DNA of 64,000 bases from Skeletonema tropicum (GCA_037178625.1 CM074127.1:1426001-1490000), one strand, 5' to 3'. Numbered from the stretch's first letter, positions 31,839 to 42,417 are shown. Notes: a model not told the origin generated them from the sequence alone. Made by a program: numbers and translations.

Positions 31839-32145
31839 TTGTATGGGAGTGAGACTTGGGTATTGACGGTTCGGTGTCGAGGCTTTTGGTAGGCTACTGT
31901 TCCGAGCTGCTTGCCGTAGGGCAAGAAAGAATCGATCTGAGAAGAACGACCAGTCTGGAGAATGGTCGTATCCAGATATGATGGAGTTGTTCAAGGAGGT
32001 TGGGTTTTATACTTTGACGGAGTACATCGAAAAGAGGAGAAAGACTATTGGGACATACGTCAGGTAGCGCTTGATTTTTGATCTTGTAAATAGGAATGTT
32101 GAGAGACTACACGCTACCAGCAAACGCCGGTGGTGGTGGGAGTAG
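31839..32145 (+). pseudogene. Remnant of a non-LTR retrotransposon reverse transcriptase C-terminus
   Basis: LYGSETWVLT at 31839-31868 is the hallmark that follows the RT domain in LINE-type polyproteins. In another frame, FRAACRRARKNRSEKND, FYTLTEYIEKRRKTIGTYV and, after an in-frame TAG, RRWWWE end near 32145, resembling the usual RRxTI..Y...P...L..E.....RWWW ending in diatom elements. A frameshift and an in-frame stop mark it as dead. It is 5'-truncated at the satellite array border. Confidence 0.5.
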
Positions 32146-32515
32146 CCGTTTGAAGCGCACCCGGAGAGGGAAGAGAATGTCTCTTCTATTGTATCCGAAA
32201 GGACGCTTCTGAGGTGGAATCGCTGCTGTCTAATACAGTTGGTTAGCTGGATCTTCAAGTTTGGGGTTTAGTAGAGTCATTTATTTCTATAACAGCAAGC
32301 GCCTAGAGGGTGGTCCGAACACTGCCCGAGGACTTGTTAGTCCATTCGTTGGAAAGACGTGTAATGCCCGAAGGCCAAGTTGCACACACTGAGTTGAATT
32401 CTTCTGGGAAGATTCTATTACGCGTGACTTCATCGAAAAGAGCTAGAAGTACTTATACCTTGGGGCATATTGTAATACTTATGATCTATAGATCCACACC
32501 TACTATAATTACACC
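32146..32515. other. Intergenic, right border of the duplicated region
   Basis: No gene or repeat recognised. It leads into the 3' end of the minus-strand RING gene. Confidence 0.5.
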
Positions 32516-35500
32516 TTAATTCTTTTTGTTTCCTACTTTTTTTTTCATCTTGTCCCTAATCTTCCCTCGAAAGCCTTTTTTATGAGTAACAAGTGCATTC
32601 AGTGAGGTTTTCACATTAACTTCGTCTGTTGGTGAATGAGAGCAGCTACCTTCACTGAACTCATATAGATGAGGCTTTTCGTCTTCTTCATCGTCACTAC
32701 TTTCTATTGATGGAGGTTTGGGCAATGCCTCTTGAAATCGCCAATCTTGGTTTCCACCGATGCTTGTATTATTCAATCCACTTGTATTCGAAGCCTCGTC
32801 GAATGAGCGGCTGAAGTTTTTGAAGACCTTTTGAGTGAGTTTCTGGGGTTTAGCGCTGGAATACTGCTGCTGTCTCTTCTTAACTTTCTTTTTCTTGTTC
32901 TTTTCAATCTGGGTAGATGGACTGTTCATACTTATGAAGCCATTTTTGGAAAAATCCAAAGCCGGTAAGAATTGAGCACATTGGTTGGCATCAGTGATGT
33001 GTTGCTCATCATTATATACAGGTTGAGTTTGCTCCTTGTACTTTGCATCCTTCTGATCAGGAAGTAAAAAGGCTCCTTCGTGCTCTGTATCTGACGAAGA
33101 CGTTGCTTCTCTGACAAAATTACCAAAACCAACAACGGGAACATCATCACCCCGAAAGACGTTGCTGCCACCAAACACATTATCTGCAAAAGGATCATCT
33201 CCAAAAGGATTAAAATCGCTGACAACAGTACCTTTTGATTTGACACTTTCACAAGGGCTGCATTCCTCAAATAGAGTCTCTTCCTTGACAGGTTGAGCAA
33301 TACACAGCGGCAAGGGAGAGGGTTGTGCATTATGTACTGACAAAGGAGAAGGATGGGTTCCTGTATCGACGCGAAGTTGAGTTTTGAATCTGTTCTTCAT
33401 TTCTCTCGCGTTGACGTTCCTTTTTTGTTGTTCGTTGGACTTGAGACTACTCGTGGCAGAGGCAGCTGTTGAAAAATCTGCTGAAGATTGAGTCATATCT
33501 TCATCTTGAACAGTAGAGGAAGACTCCATTGTAGTAGAAGATTCTGTTCTAGATGCAATAGAAGAATTCGCAACTTTGCTAGATGCAACAGAAGAAGTTG
33601 CGGCTCTACTAGATGCAACAGAAGACAGCGCAGCGCAACTGGATGCAACAGATGCTGAAGAACTCTCTGGAGAGGTATTATTCCTACTGGATGCAACAGA
33701 AGCTGAAGAACCCTCTGAAGAAGTGTCGCGGCTGGATGCAACAGATGCCTCTTCATTAATTCTCCCCATATTTTTATTCTTCGACTTTGCAAGGACTTTG
33801 TTGACCTTTTCAAGGCTTTCTGCTAGTCTTTGCTTCCTTTGGTGGAACCTAAACTCGGCTAATGATACAGGTGTGGAAGGCTCCTGAGGAGGCGTTGTCG
33901 AGGTTTCCTTTAAGGTTGTTTGCAAACCACCAACTTCTCCACCAGAGTAGTCACTTGTCACTGAAGTTGAAGTATTGCTGGAGGTATTGCTTTGCGAGTG
34001 AGACATCACTGACTCAGCTTCTGGCACGGTTGAGTTATCGCTGTACACAGGCGGTCTGCTGTTGCTGGTGGGAACACACTGAGACTCCGACATCAGCGAT
34101 AACACATCATCTTGTTTCGGGTTGATGGTGAAGGATGACTTGCAAGATTGAGGAGGATGTGGTTTTGACAATGTAGACAGTATAGAGACACTGTCAACAT
34201 CAATTTGTTTCGCCAATTCTCTGTAACGATTTGCCAACTTAGCAGTGTGGATTTGACCTGACACACTAGAGAACACGGAGATCTCATCGTTGGTATTTTT
34301 CCCATAGGCTCCAACACTAATCTGGCTAGGAACAGACATTGGGCTATCCTTGAATCTTCCACTATTCTTCTTTGTCTTCGCCGAACCAGAGTCTCCCATT
34401 TTCTTGATGAGCCGGAGGTAGGACCTGCTGACAAGTGGTTTACTCTTGTCGAAGGCTCCTTCCTCACCGCATTCCGGACACGGGACGCTCTTGGAACGTG
34501 TACTCTCGAAAACGCAATCCCTACAAATGATATGCTCACAAGCAAATGAATGAAGAGGTTCATGCTCACCAGCCTCTTCAAACTTGTGTGAACAACAAGG
34601 GCATCGCATCAGCTTTGACACACTATTATCACTTGCAGCGGAGTCATCAGTAGAAGGTGCTTCTTGAATGGCTCTATCACTGTCTTCGTCTCTAGTCTCT
34701 TCCTGTTTCCTGGGCTGCTTAAACACATTGACAGTGAGAGGAGTTGGTGGCGGAGACATCTGCAATAGCAACCTACACTCTGCCAAGGTGGATGCAACTA
34801 GATCAGATGCAATCATCCCAGAAGAACGCTCACTTTCGGTACCATCATGTGAATGTGAGCTTTGACTTGCAGATGACGCTGTTTGTTTTAGACGTTCCAT
34901 TACACTTTTGAGCGATTCCTTTGACTTTCGAGAGTTTGCCACCGATGGAATTGTGTCTTCGAGGGAATAAACGAGGGAGGACGAGGCATTGGAACGAGAA
35001 GCGACAGAATGATCAATGTTGTAAGAAGACTCTTCATCCTCCTCTTCTCTCTCCGGCTCTTCCTGCACTGCTTGATACTTCTTTTCATCATTGGACAATT
35101 GATACCTCTTTTCATCATTGGACGCTTGATACCTCTTTTCATCATTGATCGCTTGATACTTTTTTTCATCATTCGACACTTGATACCTCTTTTCATCACT
35201 GGTCGCTTGATACCTCTTTTCATCATTGATCGCTTGATACTTCTTTTCATCATTCGACACTTGATACCTCTTTTCATCATTGGGTGCTTGGTACTTCTTT
35301 TCATCATTAGGTGCTGATTTGTAGTCAAGGAAACTCATTGTGTCAAGATCACTTCGCAAATTTTCCATCACCGGCGAATCAGCCGTGTCAGTCATTTTAA
35401 TGGGAGGGATACTATCATCAATTGAGTACGTCATGTTCAAGGTAGCAGGTGAGTCTGGTTGATTTTGACTTTGATAGACTTCCGTCTTTGGAACACTGGA

Positions 35501-36001
35501 CCCACTACTGGACCCAATAGTCTCCTTTTGACTGCTCCGATACACATCATGTGAATTATTTGCCTCCGCTTCCGGTGATCCAATAGTTTGTTGCCATTTG
35601 CGAATGAAATCATTGGTCTTTGCAGACAGTGCCTTTGATGCACTACCTGGACTGGCGATCCTGCCAGGTGAGTTGAGGCGTGGACGTGGACCAGGCGATA
35701 GGCTCGTAGATACACCATAAGATGATGATGATGATTTCCAGCCCTGCTGCTGCTGCTGCTGTTTCACAGGTGTTCGTTTTTCAGGCCTAGCTCTCCACGC
35801 AGGCACAGAGGAAGTATTCTCTTGACCACTAGCAGCTGCTGATCTCCACGATTGCTTTGCTCTCGATTTTTCCTTCGACCGAACCTCCGATGGCAATACT
35901 GTTCGTCTGGAGTTTACTGGACTTTTGTTGCCCTCCCACGCGGACCGTAGGGAGCTTACTCGTCCTCCTTCCCCGTTCTGAGGGGATAGAGGATACCTCA
36001 T
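32516..36001 (-). CDS. Large RING-finger protein, probable E3 ubiquitin ligase, with 9-residue repeats
   Basis: 1161 residues, single exon, start at 36001. A C3HC4 RING lies at about 465-515 (MRCPCC, FACEHIICRDCVF, CPECGEEG), which would recruit an E2 for ubiquitin transfer. Most of the rest is low complexity: Ser-rich blocks, a run of about nine units of NDEK(K/R)YQ(A/V/x) at about 225-310 with alternating KKYQ and KRYQ, and a SVASSR-type repeat block at about 740-815. A basic C-terminus ends KKKVGNKKN. There are no membrane segments. Outside the RING no family was recognised, so substrates are unknown. The 27-base DNA repeat at about 35065-35315 underlies the protein repeat and could vary in copy number. 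Confidence 0.75.
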   Translation of the reverse strand: MRYPLSPQNGEGGRVSSLRSAWEGNKSPVNSRRTVLPSEVRSKEKSRAKQSWRSAAASGQENTSSVPAWRARPEKRTPVKQQQQQQGWKSSSSSYGVSTSLSPGPRPRLNSPGRIASPGSASKALSAKTNDFIRKWQQTIGSPEAEANNSHDVYRSSQKETIGSSSGSSVPKTEVYQSQNQPDSPATLNMTYSIDDSIPPIKMTDTADSPVMENLRSDLDTMSFLDYKSAPNDEKKYQAPNDEKRYQVSNDEKKYQAINDEKRYQATSDEKRYQVSNDEKKYQAINDEKRYQASNDEKRYQLSNDEKKYQAVQEEPEREEEDEESSYNIDHSVASRSNASSSLVYSLEDTIPSVANSRKSKESLKSVMERLKQTASSASQSSHSHDGTESERSSGMIASDLVASTLAECRLLLQMSPPPTPLTVNVFKQPRKQEETRDEDSDRAIQEAPSTDDSAASDNSVSKLMRCPCCSHKFEEAGEHEPLHSFACEHIICRDCVFESTRSKSVPCPECGEEGAFDKSKPLVSRSYLRLIKKMGDSGSAKTKKNSGRFKDSPMSVPSQISVGAYGKNTNDEISVFSSVSGQIHTAKLANRYRELAKQIDVDSVSILSTLSKPHPPQSCKSSFTINPKQDDVLSLMSESQCVPTSNSRPPVYSDNSTVPEAESVMSHSQSNTSSNTSTSVTSDYSGGEVGGLQTTLKETSTTPPQEPSTPVSLAEFRFHQRKQRLAESLEKVNKVLAKSKNKNMGRINEEASVASSRDTSSEGSSASVASSRNNTSPESSSASVASSCAALSSVASSRAATSSVASSKVANSSIASRTESSTTMESSSTVQDEDMTQSSADFSTAASATSSLKSNEQQKRNVNAREMKNRFKTQLRVDTGTHPSPLSVHNAQPSPLPLCIAQPVKEETLFEECSPCESVKSKGTVVSDFNPFGDDPFADNVFGGSNVFRGDDVPVVGFGNFVREATSSSDTEHEGAFLLPDQKDAKYKEQTQPVYNDEQHITDANQCAQFLPALDFSKNGFISMNSPSTQIEKNKKKKVKKRQQQYSSAKPQKLTQKVFKNFSRSFDEASNTSGLNNTSIGGNQDWRFQEALPKPPSIESSDDEEDEKPHLYEFSEGSCSHSPTDEVNVKTSLNALVTHKKGFRGKIRDKMKKKVGNKKN
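35065..35315 (-). repeat. 27-bp tandem repeat coding for 9-residue units
   Basis: About nine units with cttttcatcattg and gcttgatacct/ctt words, inside the RING gene. Units alternate between two types, suggesting earlier duplication of a 54-base pair of units. Confidence 0.85.
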
Positions 36002-36256
36002 CTTGTTGTATTATTCAAGATAGCCTCTTAGGACACAACAAATGTATTGATAGTGATAGTGATAGTGTAGTGAGATGATAAATTGTTGGCGATTTGGCTT
36101 AAAGAAGAGTAGCCAATTATCGTCGGCGGCAAGTTTCGGTAAGCGAAAGAAGAAAGCACACGACCTGATATAGAGGAAAGATGAATACCGTTTAGAAGAA
36201 AGCACATGACCTACTCAGAGAGGATGACTGATTCTGATTTTCTTCAACTCGCTTGC

Positions 36257-36531
36257 TACAGGGGTCAAAAAAGGTGTCTAACACCTCTTCGCTACGTACA
36301 CAAAATTGTAGGAATTGGTACACACCCAAAAAATGCTTCCCGCATTTTGTGGAGGAGAGAGAATAAGCCTGCAAAGTTTTTCTACGTACACGTAATACGA
36401 TTCCTACAGTAGCTACTCCTACCAAATTCGGGCGGGAAGATGACTTTTTCACTGTCACATCAGAAAATGCTAGCTGTTCGCTCAATATCGTTAGACACTT
36501 TTTCTGTAATTCACGTTTTTTGACCCCTGTA
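36257..36531. mobile_element. 275-bp inverted-repeat element (MITE) in the RING/bZIP promoter region
   Basis: Ends are a perfect 16-base inverted repeat (tacaggggtcaaaaaa). A second inverted match (gtgtctaac and gttagacac) lies inside, shifted by about 15 bases. Flanks on both sides read gcttgc (36251-36256 and 36532-36537), a candidate 6-base target duplication. Internal words tacgtacac and cgattcctacag/gtaggaattg are also inverted to each other. No coding capacity. The superfamily is uncertain. It lies between the divergent starts of the RING gene (36001) and bZIP (36698) and may bring regulatory sequence. Confidence 0.65.
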
Positions 36532-36697
36532 GCTTGCTTGATTGACTTTGATTGAGCCTTTGATGCTTGCAAGAAAGCTCAAAATCAAATATCAAATATC
36601 ACATGGGATGATGTGATATAATACTTATGATTGTATCAACGCGACGACGATAACTTCCTATCTATTGCTTTTCAGTACAATAATAGCAGCCCAAAAC

Positions 36698-37402
36698 ATG
36701 TCCACTAATGCAGACGACATCGGCTCTGGTGGTGGCGGCGGCGAAGGAACATCCAAAGACGGCAAGCGCAAAGAACGCCTCGAACAAAATCGAATCTCCG
36801 CCCGTGAATCACGCAAACGCAAAAAGAACATGATTGAGGAGCTTCAACGGACAGTCATCACGCTTAGCCGTGAAAATAAAGACCTAAATGAACGGAATGA
36901 TCAATTGAGGAGGGAGCTGGTGGAAATCGGGACGAAGAATCCAGGTGTGGTGAATATTCAGGCGTTGATGAGTTGTACGGGGAGTACATCAGAGTCTGCC
37001 GCGGCGACGAATTCTGCTACCGCTGCTGCATCTTTGCCAGGGAATCCCTCCTCCACTTCTTCGGGGGTGGGTGCAACTGGTACCAACGGGGCAGATAATA
37101 GTGCTGCTGCTGCTGTTGCTGCTGCCGCCGCGGCTTTAGCTCCTCAAGCAGCCAATCCTCAAGCGGCACAAAATCAACAGCAGGTACAAAATGTAATTCA
37201 GCAGCAACAACAAGCGTTCATGCAACAAATGTTTGCTATGAATCCTGCATTAATGGGTGGGATGATGGGTATGTCTGGAATGATGGGAGGAGGAGGATTG
37301 CCACAACAACCACCACAACAGCAGCAGCAGCAGCAACAACAACAACAACAGTCGGATCAACAGCAGCAACAGGCACCTGCTCCTGCCAATCCTCCAAAAT
37401 AA
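36698..37402 (+). CDS. bZIP transcription factor
   Basis: 234 residues from the ATG at 36698; an upstream TTG in the same frame is not a credible start. The basic region, about 22-43, contains N31-x7-R39 (NRISARESR), the bZIP DNA-contact signature. A leucine zipper continues from L49 over about four heptads, with Asn residues at several positions. The C-terminal half is low complexity: Ala-rich, Met/Gly-rich and Gln-rich (PQQQQQQQQQQ type), typical of activation domains. Nuclear DNA-binding dimer; targets unknown. Diatom bZIPs are known to read cAMP/CO2- and light-linked TGACG elements, but no link to a site here is shown. Confidence 0.92.
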   Translation: MSTNADDIGSGGGGGEGTSKDGKRKERLEQNRISARESRKRKKNMIEELQRTVITLSRENKDLNERNDQLRRELVEIGTKNPGVVNIQALMSCTGSTSESAAATNSATAAASLPGNPSSTSSGVGATGTNGADNSAAAAVAAAAAALAPQAANPQAAQNQQQVQNVIQQQQQAFMQQMFAMNPALMGGMMGMSGMMGGGGLPQQPPQQQQQQQQQQQQSDQQQQQAPAPANPPK

Positions 37403-37783
37403 TAAGAGGGGGAAGAACGGGGCGATTTATTCTTTTGTAACGAGAAAAACTTTGAAGGGGGTCTACGATATTATATTTATTGTAGGGGTCAGAATTATTT
37501 CATTCGGTTTGATGGTCTTTTATACTCTTAATATTGTAGGTAAATATTATGATTGTTGTCGACGAAATTCCAATAAGCATTTTGAGTGTGTGATAATATT
37601 ATGGACTTTTCTGTTAAAGTACGTTAGCTGTGGAGAGATTTACCAGGAGTCAAGGCTACAATGAGCAATTTTAATCATCATTATGTCTCCTCTTCTCCGG
37701 GGGAGTTTTGTTCGGTATTAGGTGATACTTCGCCCGTGTTAGAAGCAGCGTCAGAATTGATACTCTCTGCAGGGGCTTCAAGA
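37403..37783. other. Convergent 3' ends of bZIP and VPS54
   Basis: 381 bases without a gene; 3' UTRs of both neighbours are expected here. A small plus-strand frame (37452-37664) has no recognisable product. Confidence 0.6.
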
Positions 37784-40700
37784 TTAATTGGCTTCAATCG
37801 TTGACACCTGTTGCTCCTCTGATACTACGGCAGTCTGCGTCTCTTCTGCAACAGTGGGGCTCTCATCCTCGCCATTGGGGTGTGTGACAGGGACCTCGTT
37901 CTGTTCATGAGATGTTTCGCCATTAATAGCGTCACAAGATTCTGCTTGTTCCGTAGAGGAGGATTCTACCTGCTCTTCGGGAATAGTAGACGTTTGTTCC
38001 TCCGCTACTTCCTCCTTCTCTGTTGACGTCTCACCGTTAGCAGGCAAGTTAACGTCATCGTCGATGTTTTCTTCTTGTCCCTCTTTGTTATCAATCGGGT
38101 CGGAGTCAACTGAAGGTGAGGCGCCGTCGACGGTCTCTTTTGTTTCATCTGCCACGTCTTCCTCCTGTTGCACATCCTCTGGTTCAGATTGGATTACAAC
38201 AATGTCAAGTTCCTGCTCGAGTACCTTAATGGCAGTGAATTTCCACGGCAGCACACCAGGCAGACAGTTCAACGCATTAGTCACGTACTGTACTTCCTTA
38301 ATCATGCGAATCTTCCCATCGTCCATAGTTGGCATGATGAAGTTCTTTTCTGTAGATGCTGCAGCAGCTTTGTACAAGGATGGAATTTTGTGGTCCAAGT
38401 ACGCAAAGATCCGTGAAAATACATCCCGTAGTAATTCATCTGGAAGCATCACTTTCAACACTTGATGCATCTTCGTTGTGTTCGTCAACACACTATCCAA
38501 AAACGCGCAGCATTCTAAAGCAGTATCGGGAGTTTCTGGAATGGGCATGCTCGTTGCTCTTTGGTCAAAGCTTGTCTTGGAAATTTTGGGTGCTAATGAG
38601 TGTTCCACAATTCCACCTATGATACTGACAAGCTTATTCAGCACCTTTTCACTGTGCTCTGCATAATCTGTTTTGATCTTGTCCAAGTCAGTGAGAAGCG
38701 CGTGCTGCTTGGCTGGTAACTGGGCCATAAGAGCAGCACGAATGTGAGGCAGGATGGCGAGCATGAGAGCAATACATTGAGTGACAATTGCTAGGTGTTT
38801 CGCGTTGATACTTTTCAATCTTGCTGCACTATGGATAGCTCCTGCACCTAACACAAGATGAGTAGACCTAGTGTTGAATAATCGGAGCAATTCACAGACT
38901 TTCCCAACAATATTAGTAGCCAACGTTTGGAAGTGAGCTGCACACGCAACGTCATCCATCACCATCTCAAGTAGCAGAAGGCACGACCAGACGACTTTGT
39001 AACGTACACCCTCTACATCCGCATCAGCCATTTTTGTGGCAGGTGTTGGTGGGACATTCGAAGTTGCAACAGCGTCAGCTCCGCGCGCAGTTGCTCTCGA
39101 AGAAAAGGCTGCCCTCCCCGAGCAAAGTCGAGTTAATGCCGCCTGTCGCTCGGCAGAGACGTTGCATTGGACCCAACGCTCACTGTCTAGCGCTGCAACC
39201 AACGATGACATGTTAGATTCATGTTTTCTCTCGACAAATGACTTCGCTTGGGCTAGCAGGGTACTTCGCAGTCCGTATGCTTTCTTCCCAGAAAATCGTT
39301 CTAATTGCAGTGTGAAAGTTAGACTTGTGTCCCACAATTGACGCATTCCATCAAATGACACCAGCGAGTGTGCTTCTCTACGAAGACGTAGCAGCTCTGA
39401 AACTGATTTCTCTGCTAGGTCAGCTGCAGCAGATAACGCTGCTGCTGTTGCTGATTTTGTAACTTGGGATGCCTCATTTCCTGAGCCATCTGCGGAATTC
39501 GTTGCCTCGTTCGCTCCAGCTTTGTCATCAAGTAATATTCCTTCACTGATGCAGTATTTATTGACAGCGACGGCTCCCCACAGTAACCCAAGTACTTGTT
39601 CAAATAGCATTTTCAAACAGTCCAAAAATTGGTCAAGAGACATGCTTGCAACACCAGAAATGCCCTTCGCAGAGGCATCAGTGCTATTGCCACTTGTCTT
39701 TGCAGCATCCGCCACACACTCCGTAACAATTGCTTTCACAGTCACACTGATGAGATCACAGAGTCTCTTTTGATATGTTGCTCCTGCCACAGATAGTTGT
39801 CCGCACAGGCGTAAAGATTGAACGACACCCCGAATGTTTGCTCGGCGATCAGTTGTTAATGATATTCGAGGTGGCGCACGGAAATCAATGTCACCTTCTG
39901 ATCCCCATGACAAAAATGTATCTACTAGCTCGTCTGTAATGTTGCGAACAACCAATTTTTCGTATTCATCTAGTTGATCTCCCACTTTGGACAGGGCCCG
40001 AAGTTTCCCCAAGCTAAGGTGTTGACTCGAAATATCTCCAGACTCTTGCTCAGGTGTCTGAGCTAGCAATGAACGTGCCACTCGAAGAGCTTCAATTGCA
40101 CCAAGATGGTCTCCCGCAGACATTAAGCTAGCTATCGAAGCTTTGCAATTAACTACATCCTCGATTCCTTCCAGCACCCTAGAAATGGCTCGTAAATCAG
40201 CACGGGTATTGTCCATGATTGGAACTAATTCAACATTGGTCACACATCGCTCTTGCAATGAATGTATTTCGCTTCGTAATTCTTTTACTTCATCAACACT
40301 TTCCGTTACAAGCTTTTGGAGTTCAGAAAATCTATTTGTCTCTCGGAAAAACTTTTCACTCTTAGATCGAACCTGGTCTAACAGTGCCAGCTCGACTGCA
40401 TCCAAGTGAAGTGTAAATGTTTCTGGTTTTCGTAATGTTATCACGTTTCCAGCTGTTGGCCTTGATGTTTCATGTCCTTCTTTTGACAAGGAACTTCCAG
40501 ACTGATCAGGTAGCGAATTTAAGTTCTTTATGTCTTCATCAGTTCTCCTAGGTGGTCTTGTTGGGATTGTTGTATCATTTTCTTCATCTTGCCGTGCTTT
40601 TTCGGCAGCCTCTTTTAGTTTTTGTTCTGCAAGGGCATGTAATTCTGCCTCCTTTGCTCGTATCTGAGCTACCTCTTCATCGCTCACAACTAATAATTTC

Positions 40701-42136
40701 TCAAAGCAGACTGGATCCGTCAAATCAAAATGCGACGAAAAGAAAATTTCAGGCACCGCCTCGATAGCTTTAGCCACCTCTGCCGTTGTTGATAAATTGT
40801 CCTCTGCCGATACATGAACAGCTTCATTTTCTATATCATTGTCATTGTCATCTTCACTCTTTTCTGGAATCTTTCCCCTATTCTTACTCCGTTCCCTCAT
40901 CGCCTTGAATCCTCCACCACGATCTTCGAATCTCATCCCCAACATCCCCGAAGTTTTCAAAAACCTCTCCACCGATACTAAATCTAATTCAGCAATATCA
41001 CTTGGTAACTCTTCCAATTGCAATTCTGGAACATCATCAGGACCAAACTCTGGTTCAAATTCTTCCCATATAGGTGTCGCACCAACTCCCAACCCACCCA
41101 CAATGCCACCTGCCCCAATCATATCGTCACCATCATCACCTCCCTCACCACCCATTAATGGTCCACCATCAATACCAGGCACAGTCCCTAAATACTTTCG
41201 CGAATAATGATCAAACCATCCAGTAAAGTCATCCAAACTACCCGCCATGGTATTGATTGCCGCCGAGGCCTGTGCCGATGAGGAATTGGCATATCCCGCC
41301 CATTCGGTCATACCCGCCGCTGAAAATAACGATGCTGCGTAGGATTCTCCACCGACTCCATTGGTAGTACTGCCCCGAGTACCGTCGGACCCGACATGAT
41401 CGAGGGATATTGGAGTTCCGTGACTGGATAGACCACCACCAGTGCGATTATGTCGGGAACGTGAGTGATAGGAGGAAGAAGTGTGGGCTGCGTGGTGGGA
41501 TGTTGCAGATGTAGGTGGTCCACCGTGCCAGCTGTCATAGCCTGGATTGGTCACTACTCCGAGAAGATTGAACCAATCCATTTGACTATTTGGATTCACA
41601 GCTGCTGCTGCTGCTTGTGCTGTTGTAGATTGACTTGTTCCACGAGATGTATCTGTATTTGAGTCTGTCTGAGAAGATGGCTTTGCAATACTCGATTGAT
41701 CTTTATTCGATTTTGAATTGCCTTTGGCAGCAGCAGCAGCACGCTTGCGTTCCTCTGCACGTCGTTTTGCTGCGGCTACTGCATCACTTCTAGATTTTGG
41801 TTTCGCTGGTGCATTGTTTTTGTTTTTGCTATTTAGATTCTCCACACCGCTGCTATTTTTGTTAGCAGATATTGTTGCATGGTTATCTCCTTCTCCGACC
41901 TTTTCTGTACCGCTAGATGTCCCATTTATATTGCCATCTTTTTTCATTGACGATGTCATTGAAGCATAGGAAACAGCGCGAAGGACGCTCTCTGCTTCCG
42001 CAAGGGCTGCTTTTCGATCAATGTCTCTTTTTTCCACCTCTGATAAAGCCGCAGCTGGTGATGATGAATGTATGGCGCTGCTTCCGTTTTCATAATGCAA
42101 CCCATTCTCAGCGCTTCTCTTGCTACCATTATTCAT
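37784..42136 (-). CDS. VPS54: VPS54, subunit of the GARP/EARP tethering complex
   Basis: 1450 residues, single exon. GARP tethers endosome-derived vesicles at the trans-Golgi network. The middle holds the VPS54 N-terminal coiled-coil region (EIFFSSHFDLTDPVCFEKLL, then LLDQVRSKSEKFFRETNRFSE and NVELVPIMDNTRADLRAIS). The C-terminal domain includes VWSCLLLLEMVMDDVACA, GAGAIHSAARLKSINAKHLA and LVSIIGGIVEHSLAPKI, which fit VPS54. The family's usual length is near 1000 residues; the excess is a 350-residue Ser/Asn/Gly-rich N-terminus with a Lys/Arg/Ala-rich helix (AAAAKRRAEERKRAAAAAKG) and an acidic, Glu-rich tail of about 130 residues. Both look diatom-specific. No signal or membrane segment, as expected for a peripheral Golgi protein. 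Confidence 0.88.
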   Translation of the reverse strand: MNNGSKRSAENGLHYENGSSAIHSSSPAAALSEVEKRDIDRKAALAEAESVLRAVSYASMTSSMKKDGNINGTSSGTEKVGEGDNHATISANKNSSGVENLNSKNKNNAPAKPKSRSDAVAAAKRRAEERKRAAAAAKGNSKSNKDQSSIAKPSSQTDSNTDTSRGTSQSTTAQAAAAAVNPNSQMDWFNLLGVVTNPGYDSWHGGPPTSATSHHAAHTSSSYHSRSRHNRTGGGLSSHGTPISLDHVGSDGTRGSTTNGVGGESYAASLFSAAGMTEWAGYANSSSAQASAAINTMAGSLDDFTGWFDHYSRKYLGTVPGIDGGPLMGGEGGDDGDDMIGAGGIVGGLGVGATPIWEEFEPEFGPDDVPELQLEELPSDIAELDLVSVERFLKTSGMLGMRFEDRGGGFKAMRERSKNRGKIPEKSEDDNDNDIENEAVHVSAEDNLSTTAEVAKAIEAVPEIFFSSHFDLTDPVCFEKLLVVSDEEVAQIRAKEAELHALAEQKLKEAAEKARQDEENDTTIPTRPPRRTDEDIKNLNSLPDQSGSSLSKEGHETSRPTAGNVITLRKPETFTLHLDAVELALLDQVRSKSEKFFRETNRFSELQKLVTESVDEVKELRSEIHSLQERCVTNVELVPIMDNTRADLRAISRVLEGIEDVVNCKASIASLMSAGDHLGAIEALRVARSLLAQTPEQESGDISSQHLSLGKLRALSKVGDQLDEYEKLVVRNITDELVDTFLSWGSEGDIDFRAPPRISLTTDRRANIRGVVQSLRLCGQLSVAGATYQKRLCDLISVTVKAIVTECVADAAKTSGNSTDASAKGISGVASMSLDQFLDCLKMLFEQVLGLLWGAVAVNKYCISEGILLDDKAGANEATNSADGSGNEASQVTKSATAAALSAAADLAEKSVSELLRLRREAHSLVSFDGMRQLWDTSLTFTLQLERFSGKKAYGLRSTLLAQAKSFVERKHESNMSSLVAALDSERWVQCNVSAERQAALTRLCSGRAAFSSRATARGADAVATSNVPPTPATKMADADVEGVRYKVVWSCLLLLEMVMDDVACAAHFQTLATNIVGKVCELLRLFNTRSTHLVLGAGAIHSAARLKSINAKHLAIVTQCIALMLAILPHIRAALMAQLPAKQHALLTDLDKIKTDYAEHSEKVLNKLVSIIGGIVEHSLAPKISKTSFDQRATSMPIPETPDTALECCAFLDSVLTNTTKMHQVLKVMLPDELLRDVFSRIFAYLDHKIPSLYKAAAASTEKNFIMPTMDDGKIRMIKEVQYVTNALNCLPGVLPWKFTAIKVLEQELDIVVIQSEPEDVQQEEDVADETKETVDGASPSVDSDPIDNKEGQEENIDDDVNLPANGETSTEKEEVAEEQTSTIPEEQVESSSTEQAESCDAINGETSHEQNEVPVTHPNGEDESPTVAEETQTAVVSEEQQVSTIEAN

Positions 42137-42417
42137 GATGATAGTAGTTGTCGTCGTTGATTCCTAATGCCCGTGCCACTAATATCTATATCTGTTGAGT
42201 TTGGGAGGTCATCGTGATAAAATTTTGCGGTGAAATTTTTTGAGATTTGAGATCGTGGCATGCACGCGATCCACGGATTTACGTGAATGAAGGAAAAGAG
42301 GGACTGAAGGAGAGAACGGGGAATGATACATGCATGCCATGAATAAGTAGTTAGGCTCGGCCATATAATGCAGTTGAATGACATCATTGTTGATGAATAC
42401 TTTGTTACGTTAAGAAT

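Noticed and set aside
33576..33887. Plus-strand 103-codon frame with LDATE repeats
   Set aside because: It is the antisense shadow of the SVASSR repeat in the RING gene.
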